From assembly GCA_049514215.1 (NCBI GenBank), contig JBEKVI010000016.1, positions 15,834 through 79,833 on the forward strand: DNA of 64,000 bases. The letters run 5' to 3'. The notes under the pieces are model-generated. The model saw only the letters and a list, made by a program, of their open reading frames with translations. It made no database searches and was not told the origin of the DNA. Source of the stretch: BOG-994 sp049514215. GTDB taxonomy: Bacteria; Pseudomonadota; Gammaproteobacteria; Burkholderiales; Burkholderiaceae_D. Positions 52,701 through 60,643 of this stretch are shown here, one piece after another. Both the position numbers and the translations under genes were made by a program. Each line of letters starts with the position of its first letter. Within the stretch, counting starts at the first letter, position 1.

Positions 52701-52904
52701 GAAGATGAGACGGGAACGACCAATGTCATCGTCTGGCATGACCTCGGTCGCAGGCAACGTCGCGAGCTTTTAGGATCGATGCTTTTGACCGTCTATGGAG
52801 TCTGGCAGCGGGAGGGCGAGGTCTGTCATATCGTGGCCAAACGTTTGGTCGACCACTCGAGCCTTCTTGGACAACTGACCGTTTCGAGTCGCGACTTCCA
52901 CTGA
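49776..52904 (+). CDS. dnaE2: Error-prone DNA polymerase DnaE2
   Basis: A 1042-residue C-family polymerase of damage tolerance. The N-terminal PHP domain starts with LHCCSNFSFLRGASHAEELV; the usual LHCHSN has Cys in place of the second His, so metal binding may be altered. The polymerase active site is PDIDVDFEHERR near residues 386-395, and the OB fold lies near the end (TTGIVTVRQRPGTAKGVVFV). Lacking the tau-binding tail of DnaE1 suits the family. It is the last gene of the imu operon and faces the HMCES-type gene. Confidence 0.95.
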   Translation: MFSSLPAYAELHCCSNFSFLRGASHAEELVERAVALHYSALAITDECSLAGVVRAHVQAKEAGLKLLIGSEFTTAEGLKLVLLAMNREGYGNLSELITLARRRAEKGHYKLLLGDLCEGLEAPHLAHMPDCLALYLPCPEASLDTLTTHAQWFAATFPGRAWIAVELLHRMNDDLLLDRLRKAAQASHLDLVAAGDVHMHVRSRKPLQDTLTAIRLAQPIAECGMHLQPNAERHLRSRLRLARLYPVELLQATCDVALRCTFSLDELRYEYPEEVVPPGETHTDYLRRMVIQGLAERYPQGPAAEVVQQIEHELALIAELQYESYFLTVFDIVRYARSQKILCQGRGSAANSAVCYCLGITEVDPTRGNLLFERFISRERGEPPDIDVDFEHERREEVIQYIYARYGRHRAALAATVITYRPRSAIRDVGRVLGIDLQRLNQLSSSHAWWDGKGVHSERLVENGFDPDSPVIQKLSELVDTLLRFPRHLSQHVGGFVISRDKLSRLVPIENAAMPDRSVIQWDKDDLEALGLLKVDVLALGMLSAVRRALDLIGTRRQRPFRMQDIPAEDEATYDMICKADTVGVFQIESRAQMSMLPRLRPRTFYDLVIEVAIVRPGPIQGGMVHPYLRRRQSKEAVTYPSPDVKVALERTLGVPIFQEQVMQLAVLAAGFSPGEADRLRRSMTAWKRRGGLGPFHAQIIGGMTERGYSLEFAEQIFRQIQGFGEYGFPESHSASFALLVYVSCWIKHHEPAAFLCAMLNSQPLGFYAPSQLIQDAQRHDIVVRPIDVLSSHWECTLEEFPEGVERQPAVRLGLNCVKGLSQQAACRIVAVRTVDTLVDAQDLAQRADLNAHDLQCLAAADALEPLVGHRRRARWAVAGLGRDHSMLRAAPIQETLPELVPAPEGQAIVDDYASMGLTLRRHPLALLRPRLTAMRLSTAVELRELPNGRLARTTGIVTVRQRPGTAKGVVFVTIEDETGTTNVIVWHDLGRRQRRELLGSMLLTVYGVWQREGEVCHIVAKRLVDHSSLLGQLTVSSRDFH

Positions 52905-52913
52905 GCCCGACCA

Positions 52914-53522
52914 CTACCGGTTCACGGGCTCGACGAAAAACGCGTCGTTGTCGGGATGCGCGCCGATGAGCGACTGTGCGAGCGGGCCGCCCTCAAGCCA
53001 GGCCTGGTAGTCACGCTCGAGTAAAACCAGGGGCGCCCGATCGTGCGCCGTCCCCAGAATTTCATTGGGGGGAACCGTCACGACCGTAAAGGTCGCCACC
53101 GGATCTCCCGTGTCGGGATGCTTTGAGGTCTCGAAAAGACCCGCAACTCCGAACATCTTTCGAGCCTTAAGTCCGATGCGAACGCGCGTTTTCTTGCCAT
53201 CGATGAGGGGCCACTCATACCAGGCCGACATGGGAACCAGGCAATGGGACTTCCCAAAGGCGGCCTTAAACGAGCGCTTTGAGCCCAGTTCCTCGCCCAC
53301 GGCGTTAAAGAGCTGCTTTTTGACCCACTTGCCGCTGGGCCCGGGCCAGGTTCGAAGAAAGCCCCAGCGCCGCATCTCGCCCAACCAGCGACCCTCGTCA
53401 TCGAGCCTGACGATGGGGACCGATTCGGTCGGCCGGACATCATCGCTGGGTGCAAACTCCTCGGGGATCTTGAACTCGGGAAAATCCGACCAATCGTCTT
53501 CCAACTGATAGCGTCCGCACAT
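52914..53522 (-). CDS. yedK: HMCES/YedK-type SOS response-associated peptidase
   Basis: A 202-residue SRAP-domain protein. After Met removal the catalytic Cys2 (MCGRYQ) forms a thiazolidine link with abasic sites in single-stranded DNA and shields them from error-prone repair. The supporting residues are the Glu in SAWYEW and the His in HDRAPLVL. Start ATG 53522 is set by the required Cys2; the frame above it is not homologous. It converges on dnaE2 with a 9-bp gap, linking it to the same damage-tolerance region. Confidence 0.94.
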   Translation of the reverse strand: MCGRYQLEDDWSDFPEFKIPEEFAPSDDVRPTESVPIVRLDDEGRWLGEMRRWGFLRTWPGPSGKWVKKQLFNAVGEELGSKRSFKAAFGKSHCLVPMSAWYEWPLIDGKKTRVRIGLKARKMFGVAGLFETSKHPDTGDPVATFTVVTVPPNEILGTAHDRAPLVLLERDYQAWLEGGPLAQSLIGAHPDNDAFFVEPVNR

Positions 53523-53540
53523 GCTCTCGACCTTGGGGGC

Positions 53541-53563
53541 TTGCGAATCGCGCTGATTCGCAA
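53541..53563. promoter_or_regulatory. 9-bp perfect inverted repeat upstream of yedK
   Basis: TTGCGAATC (53541-53549) and GATTCGCAA (53555-53563) flank a 5-bp spacer, 18 bp from the yedK start codon. The symmetry suits a dimeric repressor operator or a stem-loop in the leader RNA. It is not a recognised LexA box. Confidence 0.5.
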
Positions 53564-53662
53564 AGGCGCTAGTTTCCCACTGAGTACCTTCCACAAACAA
53601 GAACCCGGGGGCTTAAGACCACGCCGAATCGACCGATACAGAAAATAACCAGGAGGATTCCC

Positions 53663-53962
53663 ATGAACCGTATCGGCTTTGACTACCCACGTTCCCGGCT
53701 TGGCGTGCCCGTGCCGATGGATGCCTACGTCGACCGCCAGGGCGTGCGTTTTCCTGTGGAACTGGGCGCTGACACCTTTGACTGTCTGGTCGCCGGCAGC
53801 ACCCTACAAGCCTTGGATGTCTATGGCGTGCTGCATGACGGGATGCTTTCGGTTTACCGTAAGCATCAGAACCGCATTCACGCGAAGGCGAACCGTCTGG
53901 TCGAGATGGGACTGCGCGGATCACGTCTTGTCCTCTACCCGCACCATTTCATGGACGCCTGA
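53663..53962 (+). CDS. DUF1488-like small protein
   Basis: A 99-residue soluble protein preceded by a strong AGGAGG (53651-53656). The central part, VRFPVELGADTFDCLVAGSTLQALD, then a stretch with HQNRIHAKANRLVEMGLRG, resembles the layout of DUF1488 (beta strands then a helix beginning with an Arg/Asn). The match is by eye and moderate. It converges on a GNAT gene with a 2-bp gap. Function unknown. Confidence 0.72.
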   Translation: MNRIGFDYPRSRLGVPVPMDAYVDRQGVRFPVELGADTFDCLVAGSTLQALDVYGVLHDGMLSVYRKHQNRIHAKANRLVEMGLRGSRLVLYPHHFMDA

Positions 53963-53964
53963 TC

Positions 53965-54552
53965 TCACCGGATCTTCGGATCCGCGCCCCACTGACTCTT
54001 GAGCAATCCGTAGAAGCCGGTGTCGGACGCCTCGCCGTTCACAAACCAGCGCTCCCGCATCAAGCCTTCGCACACAAATCCCAGGCGCAGCAGGCTTTTT
54101 TCCGAGGCCGCGTTGCGCGGATCAATATCGGCTTCGAGACGCCGAAGCCCCAGATTGAAAAAGGCGTAATCCACCAGGACGACGAGCGCCTCGTGCATGA
54201 GACCCTGCCCCCAGTAGGCGCGCCCGAGCGCGTACCCTAATTCGGCGCGCAGGTTCGATCCATCGATGTGAAACAGCGTACAGGTACCGATGAGTGCACG
54301 ATCGAGATTGCGTTGCACCCCCAGTTGCAGAAAACTGCCCTCGCGATAGCCTGACTGGATCAGCTCGATCAGTTCCAGCGCCTGCTTTGGATCGGTGAGC
54401 GCTGGACGGCTCCAGTAGCGCACCACTTCCGGGTCGGAAAAGATCGCAAACACCGCGGGTGCGTCTTCAAGCCGCAGCATGCGCAATGTGACACGCTCGG
54501 CCGCGAGCGCCACATCCGTAAAGGGGGATCCGAGCTCATACGCGGCCGTCAT
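53965..54552 (-). CDS. GNAT family acetyltransferase, RimJ/RimL type
   Basis: A 195-residue acetyltransferase. VTLRMLRLEDAPAVFAIFSD is the N-terminal part of the RimJ/RimL group, AELGYALGRAYWGQGLMHEA carries the acetyl-CoA loop (GxGxxG-like), and RLEADIDPRNAASEKSLLRL is a conserved substrate-facing strand and helix. It would acetylate a protein N-terminus or small amine. Start ATG 54552. Confidence 0.93.
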   Translation of the reverse strand: MTAAYELGSPFTDVALAAERVTLRMLRLEDAPAVFAIFSDPEVVRYWSRPALTDPKQALELIELIQSGYREGSFLQLGVQRNLDRALIGTCTLFHIDGSNLRAELGYALGRAYWGQGLMHEALVVLVDYAFFNLGLRRLEADIDPRNAASEKSLLRLGFVCEGLMRERWFVNGEASDTGFYGLLKSQWGADPKIR

Positions 54553-54607
54553 AGGGCCGATTCAGAAAGCGCGGGTACCCCGCGACTCTCGCACCGGGTA
54601 ATGCCGC

Positions 54608-55048
54608 TCACTTCGCAAAAAGCCGCGCAGGATCCGCAAACGCCTTGAACTCCAGAGCATTGCCCGATGGGTCCTTGAAAAACATCGTCGCCTGTTCCCC
54701 GACTTCGCCCTTAAAACGGATGTGGGGCTCGATCACGAAACGCACGTTTTGGTCCTTCAGGCGCTCGGCGAGCGCCTTCCATTCGACCATCGACAGGACG
54801 ACTCCAAAATGGCGCACCGGGACGTCGTCTCCGTCGACGTGACTGGTGCCCGCAGCCGCTGTCTCCGAGGGCGCCAAGTGCGCAACGATCTGATGACCAT
54901 ACAGATCAAAATCGACCCAATCGGGGGCCGAGCGGCCTTCGGGGCAACGCAACAAGCCTCCGTAGAAGGCTCGGGCGGCCGACAAATCATGGACGGGAAA
55001 CGCCAGATGAAAGGGCTGCGATACGGCGTACTGGGAAGCATCATCCAT
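54608..55048 (-). CDS. VOC-family glyoxalase/dioxygenase-like protein
   Basis: A 146-residue vicinal-oxygen-chelate protein with two beta-alpha-beta-beta-beta units. FHLAFPVHDLSAARAFYGGLL starts the first metal-binding strand (His) and IVAHLAPSE the second. A Glu near the C-terminus is likely in GNALEFKAF. The metal sites may be incomplete, and the substrate is unknown. It ends 55 bp before the GNAT gene, on the same strand. Confidence 0.9.
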   Translation of the reverse strand: MDDASQYAVSQPFHLAFPVHDLSAARAFYGGLLRCPEGRSAPDWVDFDLYGHQIVAHLAPSETAAAGTSHVDGDDVPVRHFGVVLSMVEWKALAERLKDQNVRFVIEPHIRFKGEVGEQATMFFKDPSGNALEFKAFADPARLFAK

Positions 55049-55784
55049 GACGGACTCCTGACCGACGGTGCAAGCCCAAGAGGGGCATTGTGCTTATTGT
55101 ATTGCGATCCTTTCCGCCTTGCCCGCTTAGAGCCCGACGTCCGCGCAGCGATCGGGACGGTTAAAGCCTTTAACCGGGACTGGACAACCCGTTTGCGCTT
55201 GGTGCAAGAACCGGTTAGTGACTTTTACGGAGGGCGCGCACGGGCTTTTTGGCGCTATTGGCGTTAGATTTGCTCCCACAGTCTGCGAAGGAATTTAGAG
55301 CACGGTTAAGGCAAAAAAAGCGACCAAGCTTGGCTCAGTCTGACAATTTTGGGTCAATCGGTGTCGTAAGGGAGAAGTGGCAGGGCGGCGGACAAGCCAG
55401 GCGGGTGGGGACTGCAACGCAATGGGTTCCCTCCCCCTGGTCCCGCGGTGGACGAGTCAAGTGCGGAAAGGGCGATCATGAGGCCACTATTTATTTGCTT
55501 AGTTGCATGGCAGGAATCCAGCGAGCCGTCTCGCGAAACGCGCGCTCCAACAGTGAGCGACTTCGAGCGTCGCCAGCTGCGCGCAAGGCAGCTTAGGGCA
55601 GCGCGCGGCAACCTCATCGAGTCTCTGGCGACGGTCATGCGCTCGGTGTTTGTCCGGTCTTCTCGGCGCATAGGCCGTTGACCTTCGCTGGTTCGCGGAC
55701 AGCTAGCCAAATCACTCGGACTTCCTAGCGCGCGCGCCCTTTTCCTACGCTCGCCGGGCCCGCATCGCATTCTCCCGTTCTCAT
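55049..55784. other. 736-bp gene-poor intergenic region
   Basis: Lies between the VOC gene and the four-helix membrane protein gene. A frame at 55249-55596 on + and others on - lack family resemblance. Base composition near 55270-55330 is unusually rich in A. I see no tRNA, IS end or strong hairpin. Confidence 0.4.
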
Positions 55785-56363
55785 CTACTTCGAAACCGGC
55801 TCCCGGATCGCATCCATCGTGGTATCAACCGTCAAGACGCGGTCGATCCCTTTGGCGGTCTTGGCGCGCCATACGATGAGCCCAATCGCGTACGTGGCGT
55901 AGTACCCCGCCAGCGTTGCGAACAAGGCCAGCGTCAAGGGACTTTGAAGCAGCGGCGTATAACCTTGACCCAGTGATTGCCCGGCCGAGATCAGAATCAC
56001 GATCCGATAGAGGATCCGCACCACCAGCAAGAGTGACAAGGCGATGCCCAGGTGAAGGTTAGGCGTGTAGAAAAGCCCATCTGGGGTGCGTTCGAATTTG
56101 GAAAGCTTCAGGCCGAGCAGTCCGAGCGCAGCGCCAATCGCCGCTCCCGCACCCACGGCTAAAAGCACCCCCGGCTGGGCGCGATTACCCAAGGCGAAGA
56201 GTGCCAAAAGAAGAGGAAACAGAATGGCACGCGCCCACGGGCGCACGGCGGTCAGGCGCTGGCGGCCCACATTGCGCCGGACCCGACGGTAGATCCGCCA
56301 AGCGATGAGCGGCACAATTACCAGCCAGATCAGTGTGGGTGCACCACCCGAGTGCAAATTCAT
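55785..56363 (-). CDS. Polytopic membrane protein, CcdC/DUF1453-like
   Basis: A 192-residue protein with five likely membrane helices. Segments include LIWLVIVPLIAWRIYRRVRR, RAILFPLLLALFALGNR, AAIGAALGLLGLKLSKFERT and PNLHLGIALSLLLVVRILYR. The layout, with a conserved-looking FERTPDGLFYTPN loop, recalls the DUF1453/CcdC-like family, but this is a weak match. Start ATG 56363 was chosen over the open frame upstream because its N-terminus begins directly with a membrane helix. Function unknown. Confidence 0.7.
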   Translation of the reverse strand: MNLHSGGAPTLIWLVIVPLIAWRIYRRVRRNVGRQRLTAVRPWARAILFPLLLALFALGNRAQPGVLLAVGAGAAIGAALGLLGLKLSKFERTPDGLFYTPNLHLGIALSLLLVVRILYRIVILISAGQSLGQGYTPLLQSPLTLALFATLAGYYATYAIGLIVWRAKTAKGIDRVLTVDTTMDAIREPVSK

Positions 56364-56818
56364 CTCGCGACTCCGAAAAGGGACTATCCCCGAATTTCCA
56401 TTGATAAGCGTAGCCGGGCGACCAGGCCCATCCAAAGAAAAGACGCGCAAGAAAGCGCGCCTTCCTCCCGTGACGCCGCCACAGAAGCACCCGAGCGGGC
56501 GCGTCGGGGACGCGTTCGGTCGCTCGCTGACCCCGGCGACGGCGCTCCTTAACTGACTCTTTTTGCGCCGGACTGTCAATTCCCTGGAAGTTTATCCTGA
56601 GCGGACGGGCTCCCGCAGTAGATCGCAGCCGTCCAAAATGTCAAAATACGTTTTAGCATCCCAATTTCTGCCGAACCACACCCGAGATTGGAATCGGAAG
56701 GCGAGGAGAGCCTTGCCGGACGGTGTGGCGCCGAATCGGACAGCGCTCTCGCTGGGTTGGGCTGTGCGCGCGCCGGGCTTGTCCGGGTGTGGCGTACCTT
56801 GGCATTTCCAGAGGAACC
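56364..56818. other. Intergenic between divergent genes
   Basis: A 455-bp region between the CcdC-like gene (-) and a hypothetical gene (+). The sequence just upstream of 56819 includes GAGG at 56811-56814. No gene or clear repeat is seen in the rest. The open frame on the - strand running from 56363 to 56579 does not resemble a family. Confidence 0.4.
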
Positions 56819-57307
56819 ATGAAGCACTCTACGCGGGAACAGATCGACAAGATCTTCGAGCTTAACGCCGAAAAAAAGCGTCAGGATCAGAAGGCCAAGG
56901 CCGAGAAGGAGCTGCGCGAGGCCGCCTTCTTGTTGGAGTTCATCGAATGCGGCGAATTCATCATCAAGCCGGCCATGGAGGCCATCGGTGAATATGCCCG
57001 CGCGAAGGGTCTTGAATCGCGTATCGAAAGCACGGAGATGGGCAACGGGACCTCGTGGAACGCGGTCTCTCCCGAATATTCCATTCGCTTCATCCTCGGA
57101 GAAAATCAGTTCGGGCCCGAATATCAGCAGCCCTATGTGCGGATCGTCTGCGATCTGCACTCCCAGAAGGCCAATTTCCACGAAAGCACCATCGGACCAG
57201 GGCGCGGAGGGCACTCCGGACAGACCGGCAGTGTTCCGCTCGATGAAGTGACCGAAGATCTGGTGCACTCGCGCATCCTGCGCGTGCTTGCGGAAATTCT
57301 GCAGTAG
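56819..57307 (+). CDS. Hypothetical protein with N-terminal coiled coil
   Basis: A 162-residue soluble protein of no family that I recognise. Residues 1-40 are charged and heptad-like (IDKIFELNAEKKRQDQKAKA), followed by a helical part (LLEFIECGEFIIKPAMEAIG), a beta-rich part (YSIRFILGENQFGPEYQQPY, VRIVCDLHSQKANFH) and a C-terminal helix. No signal or membrane segment. A GAGG precedes the ATG. It is 36 bp before a VOC gene on the same strand. Confidence 0.75.
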   Translation: MKHSTREQIDKIFELNAEKKRQDQKAKAEKELREAAFLLEFIECGEFIIKPAMEAIGEYARAKGLESRIESTEMGNGTSWNAVSPEYSIRFILGENQFGPEYQQPYVRIVCDLHSQKANFHESTIGPGRGGHSGQTGSVPLDEVTEDLVHSRILRVLAEILQ

Positions 57308-57343
57308 CGCTGCGGGCCGCTTCGAGCGTTCGAGCCGGCCTGA

Positions 57344-57751
57344 ATGCTTTCGCACATTCATGTGGGGACCAACGCATTTTCCCGGGCGTTTGACTTCTAT
57401 AGCGCCGTACTTGGGACATTGGGTTGGCAGCTCCGCTTTTCCGAACCGGAAAAGGGTTGGGCCGGATGGCAGTTCGGAAATGCCGAACGGCCACTTTTTT
57501 TGGTGGGCATCCCCTACGATCAAGGCCTAGCTTCAAGTGGCAACGGCCAGATGGTGGGCCTGCTTGCGCCCAACCGTGGCGCCGTCGATGCCTGCTATGC
57601 CCAGGCACTCGTGGCCGGAGGGACCAACGAAGGGCCGCCGGGCTTAAGACCGCAATACCACGCTTACTTCTACGGCGCCTACTTCCGGGATCCCGACGGC
57701 AACAAACTGTGCGTCTGCTGCCACGATCCCGTGTCCGAAGGAGTTGTGTAA
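57344..57751 (+). CDS. VOC-family protein
   Basis: A 135-residue single-domain VOC protein. HIHVGTNAFSRAFDFYSAVL begins the first module with a metal-ligand His, and YHAYFYGAYFRDPDGNKLCV is the second, with RDPDGN the typical turn. A third site may be missing. It resembles glyoxalase-like proteins of unknown substrate. It ends 31 bp before the convergent MgtC gene. Confidence 0.9.
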   Translation: MLSHIHVGTNAFSRAFDFYSAVLGTLGWQLRFSEPEKGWAGWQFGNAERPLFLVGIPYDQGLASSGNGQMVGLLAPNRGAVDACYAQALVAGGTNEGPPGLRPQYHAYFYGAYFRDPDGNKLCVCCHDPVSEGVV

Positions 57752-57782
57752 ACCCGGTGCAAGCAGGGCAATGCGAGAGGCG

Positions 57783-58598
57783 CTAGTCTGATACGACATT
57801 GACGTCGCCGGCATTCACGGAGACAACCCCACCGATATTGGCCAGCTTTCCGGCCAATTTCGTGATCGATCCGGTCCCCTGAAGTTCCAAAACGATGGTC
57901 GCGATGCGATCGCTCGATTCACTCGCCCCATCGCTGACCCGCGGTGCGTCTTCTGCGGCGATGTCGTGCAGCAGTACGTCCTGCTCGGCCGGCTCGCCTG
58001 CCGCAACCTGGCCTTTGGATGCCTTTGCACGCTCGACGTGCAAGCGGCTAACGGAGAAATCGGCGCGCGTACAGGCCACGAGGACGTCTCGCAAAACCTC
58101 CTTGCCATCTTGGTAAGAGATGTGAATCAGAGAGGGGGTCCAGCGGGACTTCGGCAGGTGCGATGCAATGTAAGGAAACCCGAATACCACGACGAAATTC
58201 GCCGCAACGACGACCGAGGCGAGCACCGGAAGCCCGGCACCGCAAGCCATCCCCACTGCAGCCGTGAGCCATACGCTCGCCGCTGTGGTCAGCCCGCGGA
58301 CGCTCTCACGCCGCACGAAAATGAGTCCGCCACCAATGAAACCAATCCCGCTGACGATCTGGGCCGCGATTCGGGAAGGATCAAGGACGACCCGATCGTT
58401 CACGAGGATGCTCATGAAACCGTACTTTGATATGAGCATGAGTAGCGCCGCGGCCAAACCGACGAGCGTATACGTGCGCAGGCCCGCGCTCTTTTGGCGG
58501 ATTTCGCGTTCGAGACCGATGAGCGCGGAAAAAAGAAAGGCCATTCCGAGTTCACTGATCTGTAACCAACCCTGACCCGGATAGTCCAGAATCGACAT
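57783..58598 (-). CDS. MgtC/SapB family membrane protein
   Basis: A 271-residue protein with an N-terminal MgtC domain of about five helices (MAFLFSALIGLEREIRQK, LRTYTLVGLAAALLML, QIVSGIGFIGGGLIFVRR, GLTTAASVWLTAAVGMACGA) and a C-terminal cytoplasmic domain with an ACT-like fold (TIVLELQGTGSITKLAGKLA). MgtC proteins affect ATP synthase and magnesium-limited growth. Start ATG 58598 has a good GAGGTGAGAT site. Its leader contains two mutually exclusive hairpins. Confidence 0.92.
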   Translation of the reverse strand: MSILDYPGQGWLQISELGMAFLFSALIGLEREIRQKSAGLRTYTLVGLAAALLMLISKYGFMSILVNDRVVLDPSRIAAQIVSGIGFIGGGLIFVRRESVRGLTTAASVWLTAAVGMACGAGLPVLASVVVAANFVVVFGFPYIASHLPKSRWTPSLIHISYQDGKEVLRDVLVACTRADFSVSRLHVERAKASKGQVAAGEPAEQDVLLHDIAAEDAPRVSDGASESSDRIATIVLELQGTGSITKLAGKLANIGGVVSVNAGDVNVVSD

Positions 58599-58648
58599 GA
58601 CTGATCTCACCTCGCTCTGCGCGATCTTCGAAGAGGAAAGGAATCGCC

Positions 58649-58675
58649 GCCTGCCCGGCAAGGGGCAGGCCGGGC
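58649..58675 (-). promoter_or_regulatory. Two mutually exclusive hairpins in the mgtC leader
   Basis: On the - strand leader, GCCTGCCC (58670-58663) pairs with GGGCAGGC (58656-58649), while GCCCGGC (58675-58669) pairs with GCCGGGC (58659-58653). The two stems share bases and cannot form together, an arrangement seen in attenuators. mgtC leaders in enterics also use alternate stems. Confidence 0.45.
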
Positions 58676-58732
58676 GACAACGCTGAAGAAGCGCTGCCAA
58701 GCCTCCGGTAATGCCGAGCTTGCCGAGCGGCG

Positions 58733-58933
58733 CTACACCTTGCGAAACGGCTCGGTCGCCCGCCCTGGCCACACGCCGGAGATACGGGCCGTCCAGAGCC
58801 CGAACAGACTGGGCAGCGACGTGGCCTGGGGGATCGTTACGCCGCCCACGCTTGCTTCGGCCCAGCAGCGACGACACCAAGGGTCATCCGGCATCAACGC
58901 TGCACCACATGCGAGACAGAAGTTGTTTCCCAT
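58733..58933 (-). CDS. Small zinc-ribbon protein
   Basis: A 66-residue protein beginning MGNNFCLACGAALMPDDPWC followed by RRC, so four Cys in two CxxC pairs should bind one zinc. The rest (WAEASVGGVTIPQATSLPSL) shows no helices that suggest a known family; the tail is basic. A GAAGGGAG ribosome site precedes ATG 58933. It is upstream of the MgtC gene on the same strand. Function unknown. Confidence 0.78.
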   Translation of the reverse strand: MGNNFCLACGAALMPDDPWCRRCWAEASVGGVTIPQATSLPSLFGLWTARISGVWPGRATEPFRKV

Positions 58934-59174
58934 CGACGCTCCCTTCAATGCCATGCGCAACCGGGGCCTCTCGGAGTCTGCGCATCCATTCTAGGCAGGC
59001 GGTTGGTGCTTGTCGATCGGCGTTGCAGCATGCCGCTAAATTCTCGAAAGGGGCGGCCACCGCGACCAAGGCAATAAGCGTTCCAACCCGTGCACTCATC
59101 GTGACGATCCGATCGCCGAGATGCCCAGGACCGAGGCGCCAGCCTGGATGCACGCAAGGGCAACACCGATGGTG

Positions 59175-59792
59175 CTAGGGCGCCGCAGCGAAGCGACGGG
59201 AAAGCCAGGGAGCCAACCCATTGAGAACCAGGGCCCATAACGAGTACTTGGGACTAACGAAGCTCAACGCGATACACAAGAGGGCTGAGATCAACAACAC
59301 TGCCAGGCCGAAAGCGCGCTGGCGCCGATGAGTCTCGCTTTCCAGTTCGGGCGTGAGGGTCAAAAGGCGCCACGCGAAAAGCGCGATCAACGCGGTGTTC
59401 CCGGCGTAGAGCCAGATGGCCGGCGCATAGCTTGCGTACTGGCCGACGACGGTCGTGCTAAACGGGATGGCCGTGATGAACATCAGATAGCAGAGCCACC
59501 ATCGGATGTAGGCGTGACTGTAGTATTCCACGCGTGTGCGGATCTGTATCGAAGCTAACCAGCGTACGCCGAGCACGTAAAAACTCACGAGGTAGGGCAT
59601 GACCTTGCTCCAGAGCCCCAGTAGAGCGTCGAGCAATTGCGCATCGTCGGACGGAGCAAAATTTGCGGGAAGCCGGATATCCAATACGAGCAGGGTCATC
59701 GAGACGGCAAAAATGCCGTCGAAAAGAGCATCCACGCGAACCCGCGGATAGCGACGGTCCAGGCCGTGTTCCGCGCCCTCTTCGGACATCAT
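59175..59792 (-). CDS. TMEM175/DUF1211-like potassium channel
   Basis: A 205-residue protein with about six helices. RVDALFDGIFAVSMTLLVLD is the family motif (usually FSDGVFAIAITLLVL), where the Phe-Ser-Asp of the selectivity helix is here Phe-Asp-Gly, a notable change. Lysosomal and bacterial members conduct K+. ATG 59792 chosen; 59789 and a GTG at 59801 are alternatives. Confidence 0.85.
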   Translation of the reverse strand: MMSEEGAEHGLDRRYPRVRVDALFDGIFAVSMTLLVLDIRLPANFAPSDDAQLLDALLGLWSKVMPYLVSFYVLGVRWLASIQIRTRVEYYSHAYIRWWLCYLMFITAIPFSTTVVGQYASYAPAIWLYAGNTALIALFAWRLLTLTPELESETHRRQRAFGLAVLLISALLCIALSFVSPKYSLWALVLNGLAPWLSRRFAAAP

Positions 59793-60079
59793 GGAGCACA
59801 CTCACCTGTCAGACTGCGCTCCGCGCGGAGCGCATGCCTCGAAATCACGCAATCCATTGGTCCTCACTCGGGAAAGGGCCCACCCCCTCCCCTAGGGTGA
59901 AGGAGCGTGCGTCTGCCATTGTCGCTCAGCATCCGTTCATCGGCAGCTCAGCTGAGCCAAAAAGGATTCCACTCTCATCGGTGCGGATAGTGGATCTCCA
60001 TGCAGGTAGGTGTCGCACCGGCCATGCGCGAGCGGGCGACCGCGGGCAGCAACATGTAATCTTGGCGCCGGTCGTGCAG

Positions 60080-60472
60080 CTAGTCCTCATATCGATTCGT
60101 GGCGTCACGATCGCGCTCGTATCGTCTTGAAAGTGGGAACGGCGGCAACCACGACTCGCGACGCACGATCCAGCTTTCGTAGGTGGGTATCAGCTGGTCA
60201 GGCGCATCCAGGGACCCTAGGTTCACTTCGATTTCGTCGTCGCTTCTTGCGAAAACCGACGAGCCGCAGCGGGGACAGAAAAACCGGCCCGCGTAGTTGC
60301 TTGGGTCGCCCTCGATCGTCACCGCATCCTTGGGAAACACCGCAGAAGCGTGAAAAAGGGCCCCGTGATGCTTGCGGCAGTCGAGACAGTGGCAAAGGCC
60401 GACCCGGTATGGGAGGCCCGTCGCCACAATGCGGATGTTGCCGCACAGGCAACCGCCCGTAGTTTGGTCCAT
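60080..60472 (-). CDS. GFA family zinc protein
   Basis: A 130-residue glutathione-dependent formaldehyde-activating enzyme-like protein. The zinc sites are visible as GCLCGNI, CHCLDCRKHHG and FFCPRCGSSVF. Most bacterial members lack proven formaldehyde activity, so substrate is unknown. Start ATG 60472 sits seven codons into the open frame, close to the first Cys motif. Confidence 0.92.
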   Translation of the reverse strand: MDQTTGGCLCGNIRIVATGLPYRVGLCHCLDCRKHHGALFHASAVFPKDAVTIEGDPSNYAGRFFCPRCGSSVFARSDDEIEVNLGSLDAPDQLIPTYESWIVRRESWLPPFPLSRRYERDRDATNRYED

Positions 60473-60643
60473 CGTGCGTCTCCTCAAAATCAAGCGGCCA
60501 CGAAGCTCGATGCAGACATCGCGCTGGCACCGATCGGGCGCCCAAAGTGATCAATGGGCTGATTTGAGGTTCTGGCGGCCCGAGAACAAGATTGGACGAC
60601 CTGTGCCCTAGCTTGATCGAGCCCGCTGCAGCGCCCCCGCGGC

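Noticed and set aside
52903..52931. 7-bp inverted repeat GAGCCCG/CGGGCTC between dnaE2 and yedK
   Set aside because: Short, long loop and no T-run; insufficient for a terminator call.
58884..59099. A - strand frame with a signal-like N-terminus (MSARVGTLIALVAVAAP)
   Set aside because: It overlaps the zinc-ribbon gene in another frame, has no ribosome site or family, and its C-terminal third is shadow sequence.
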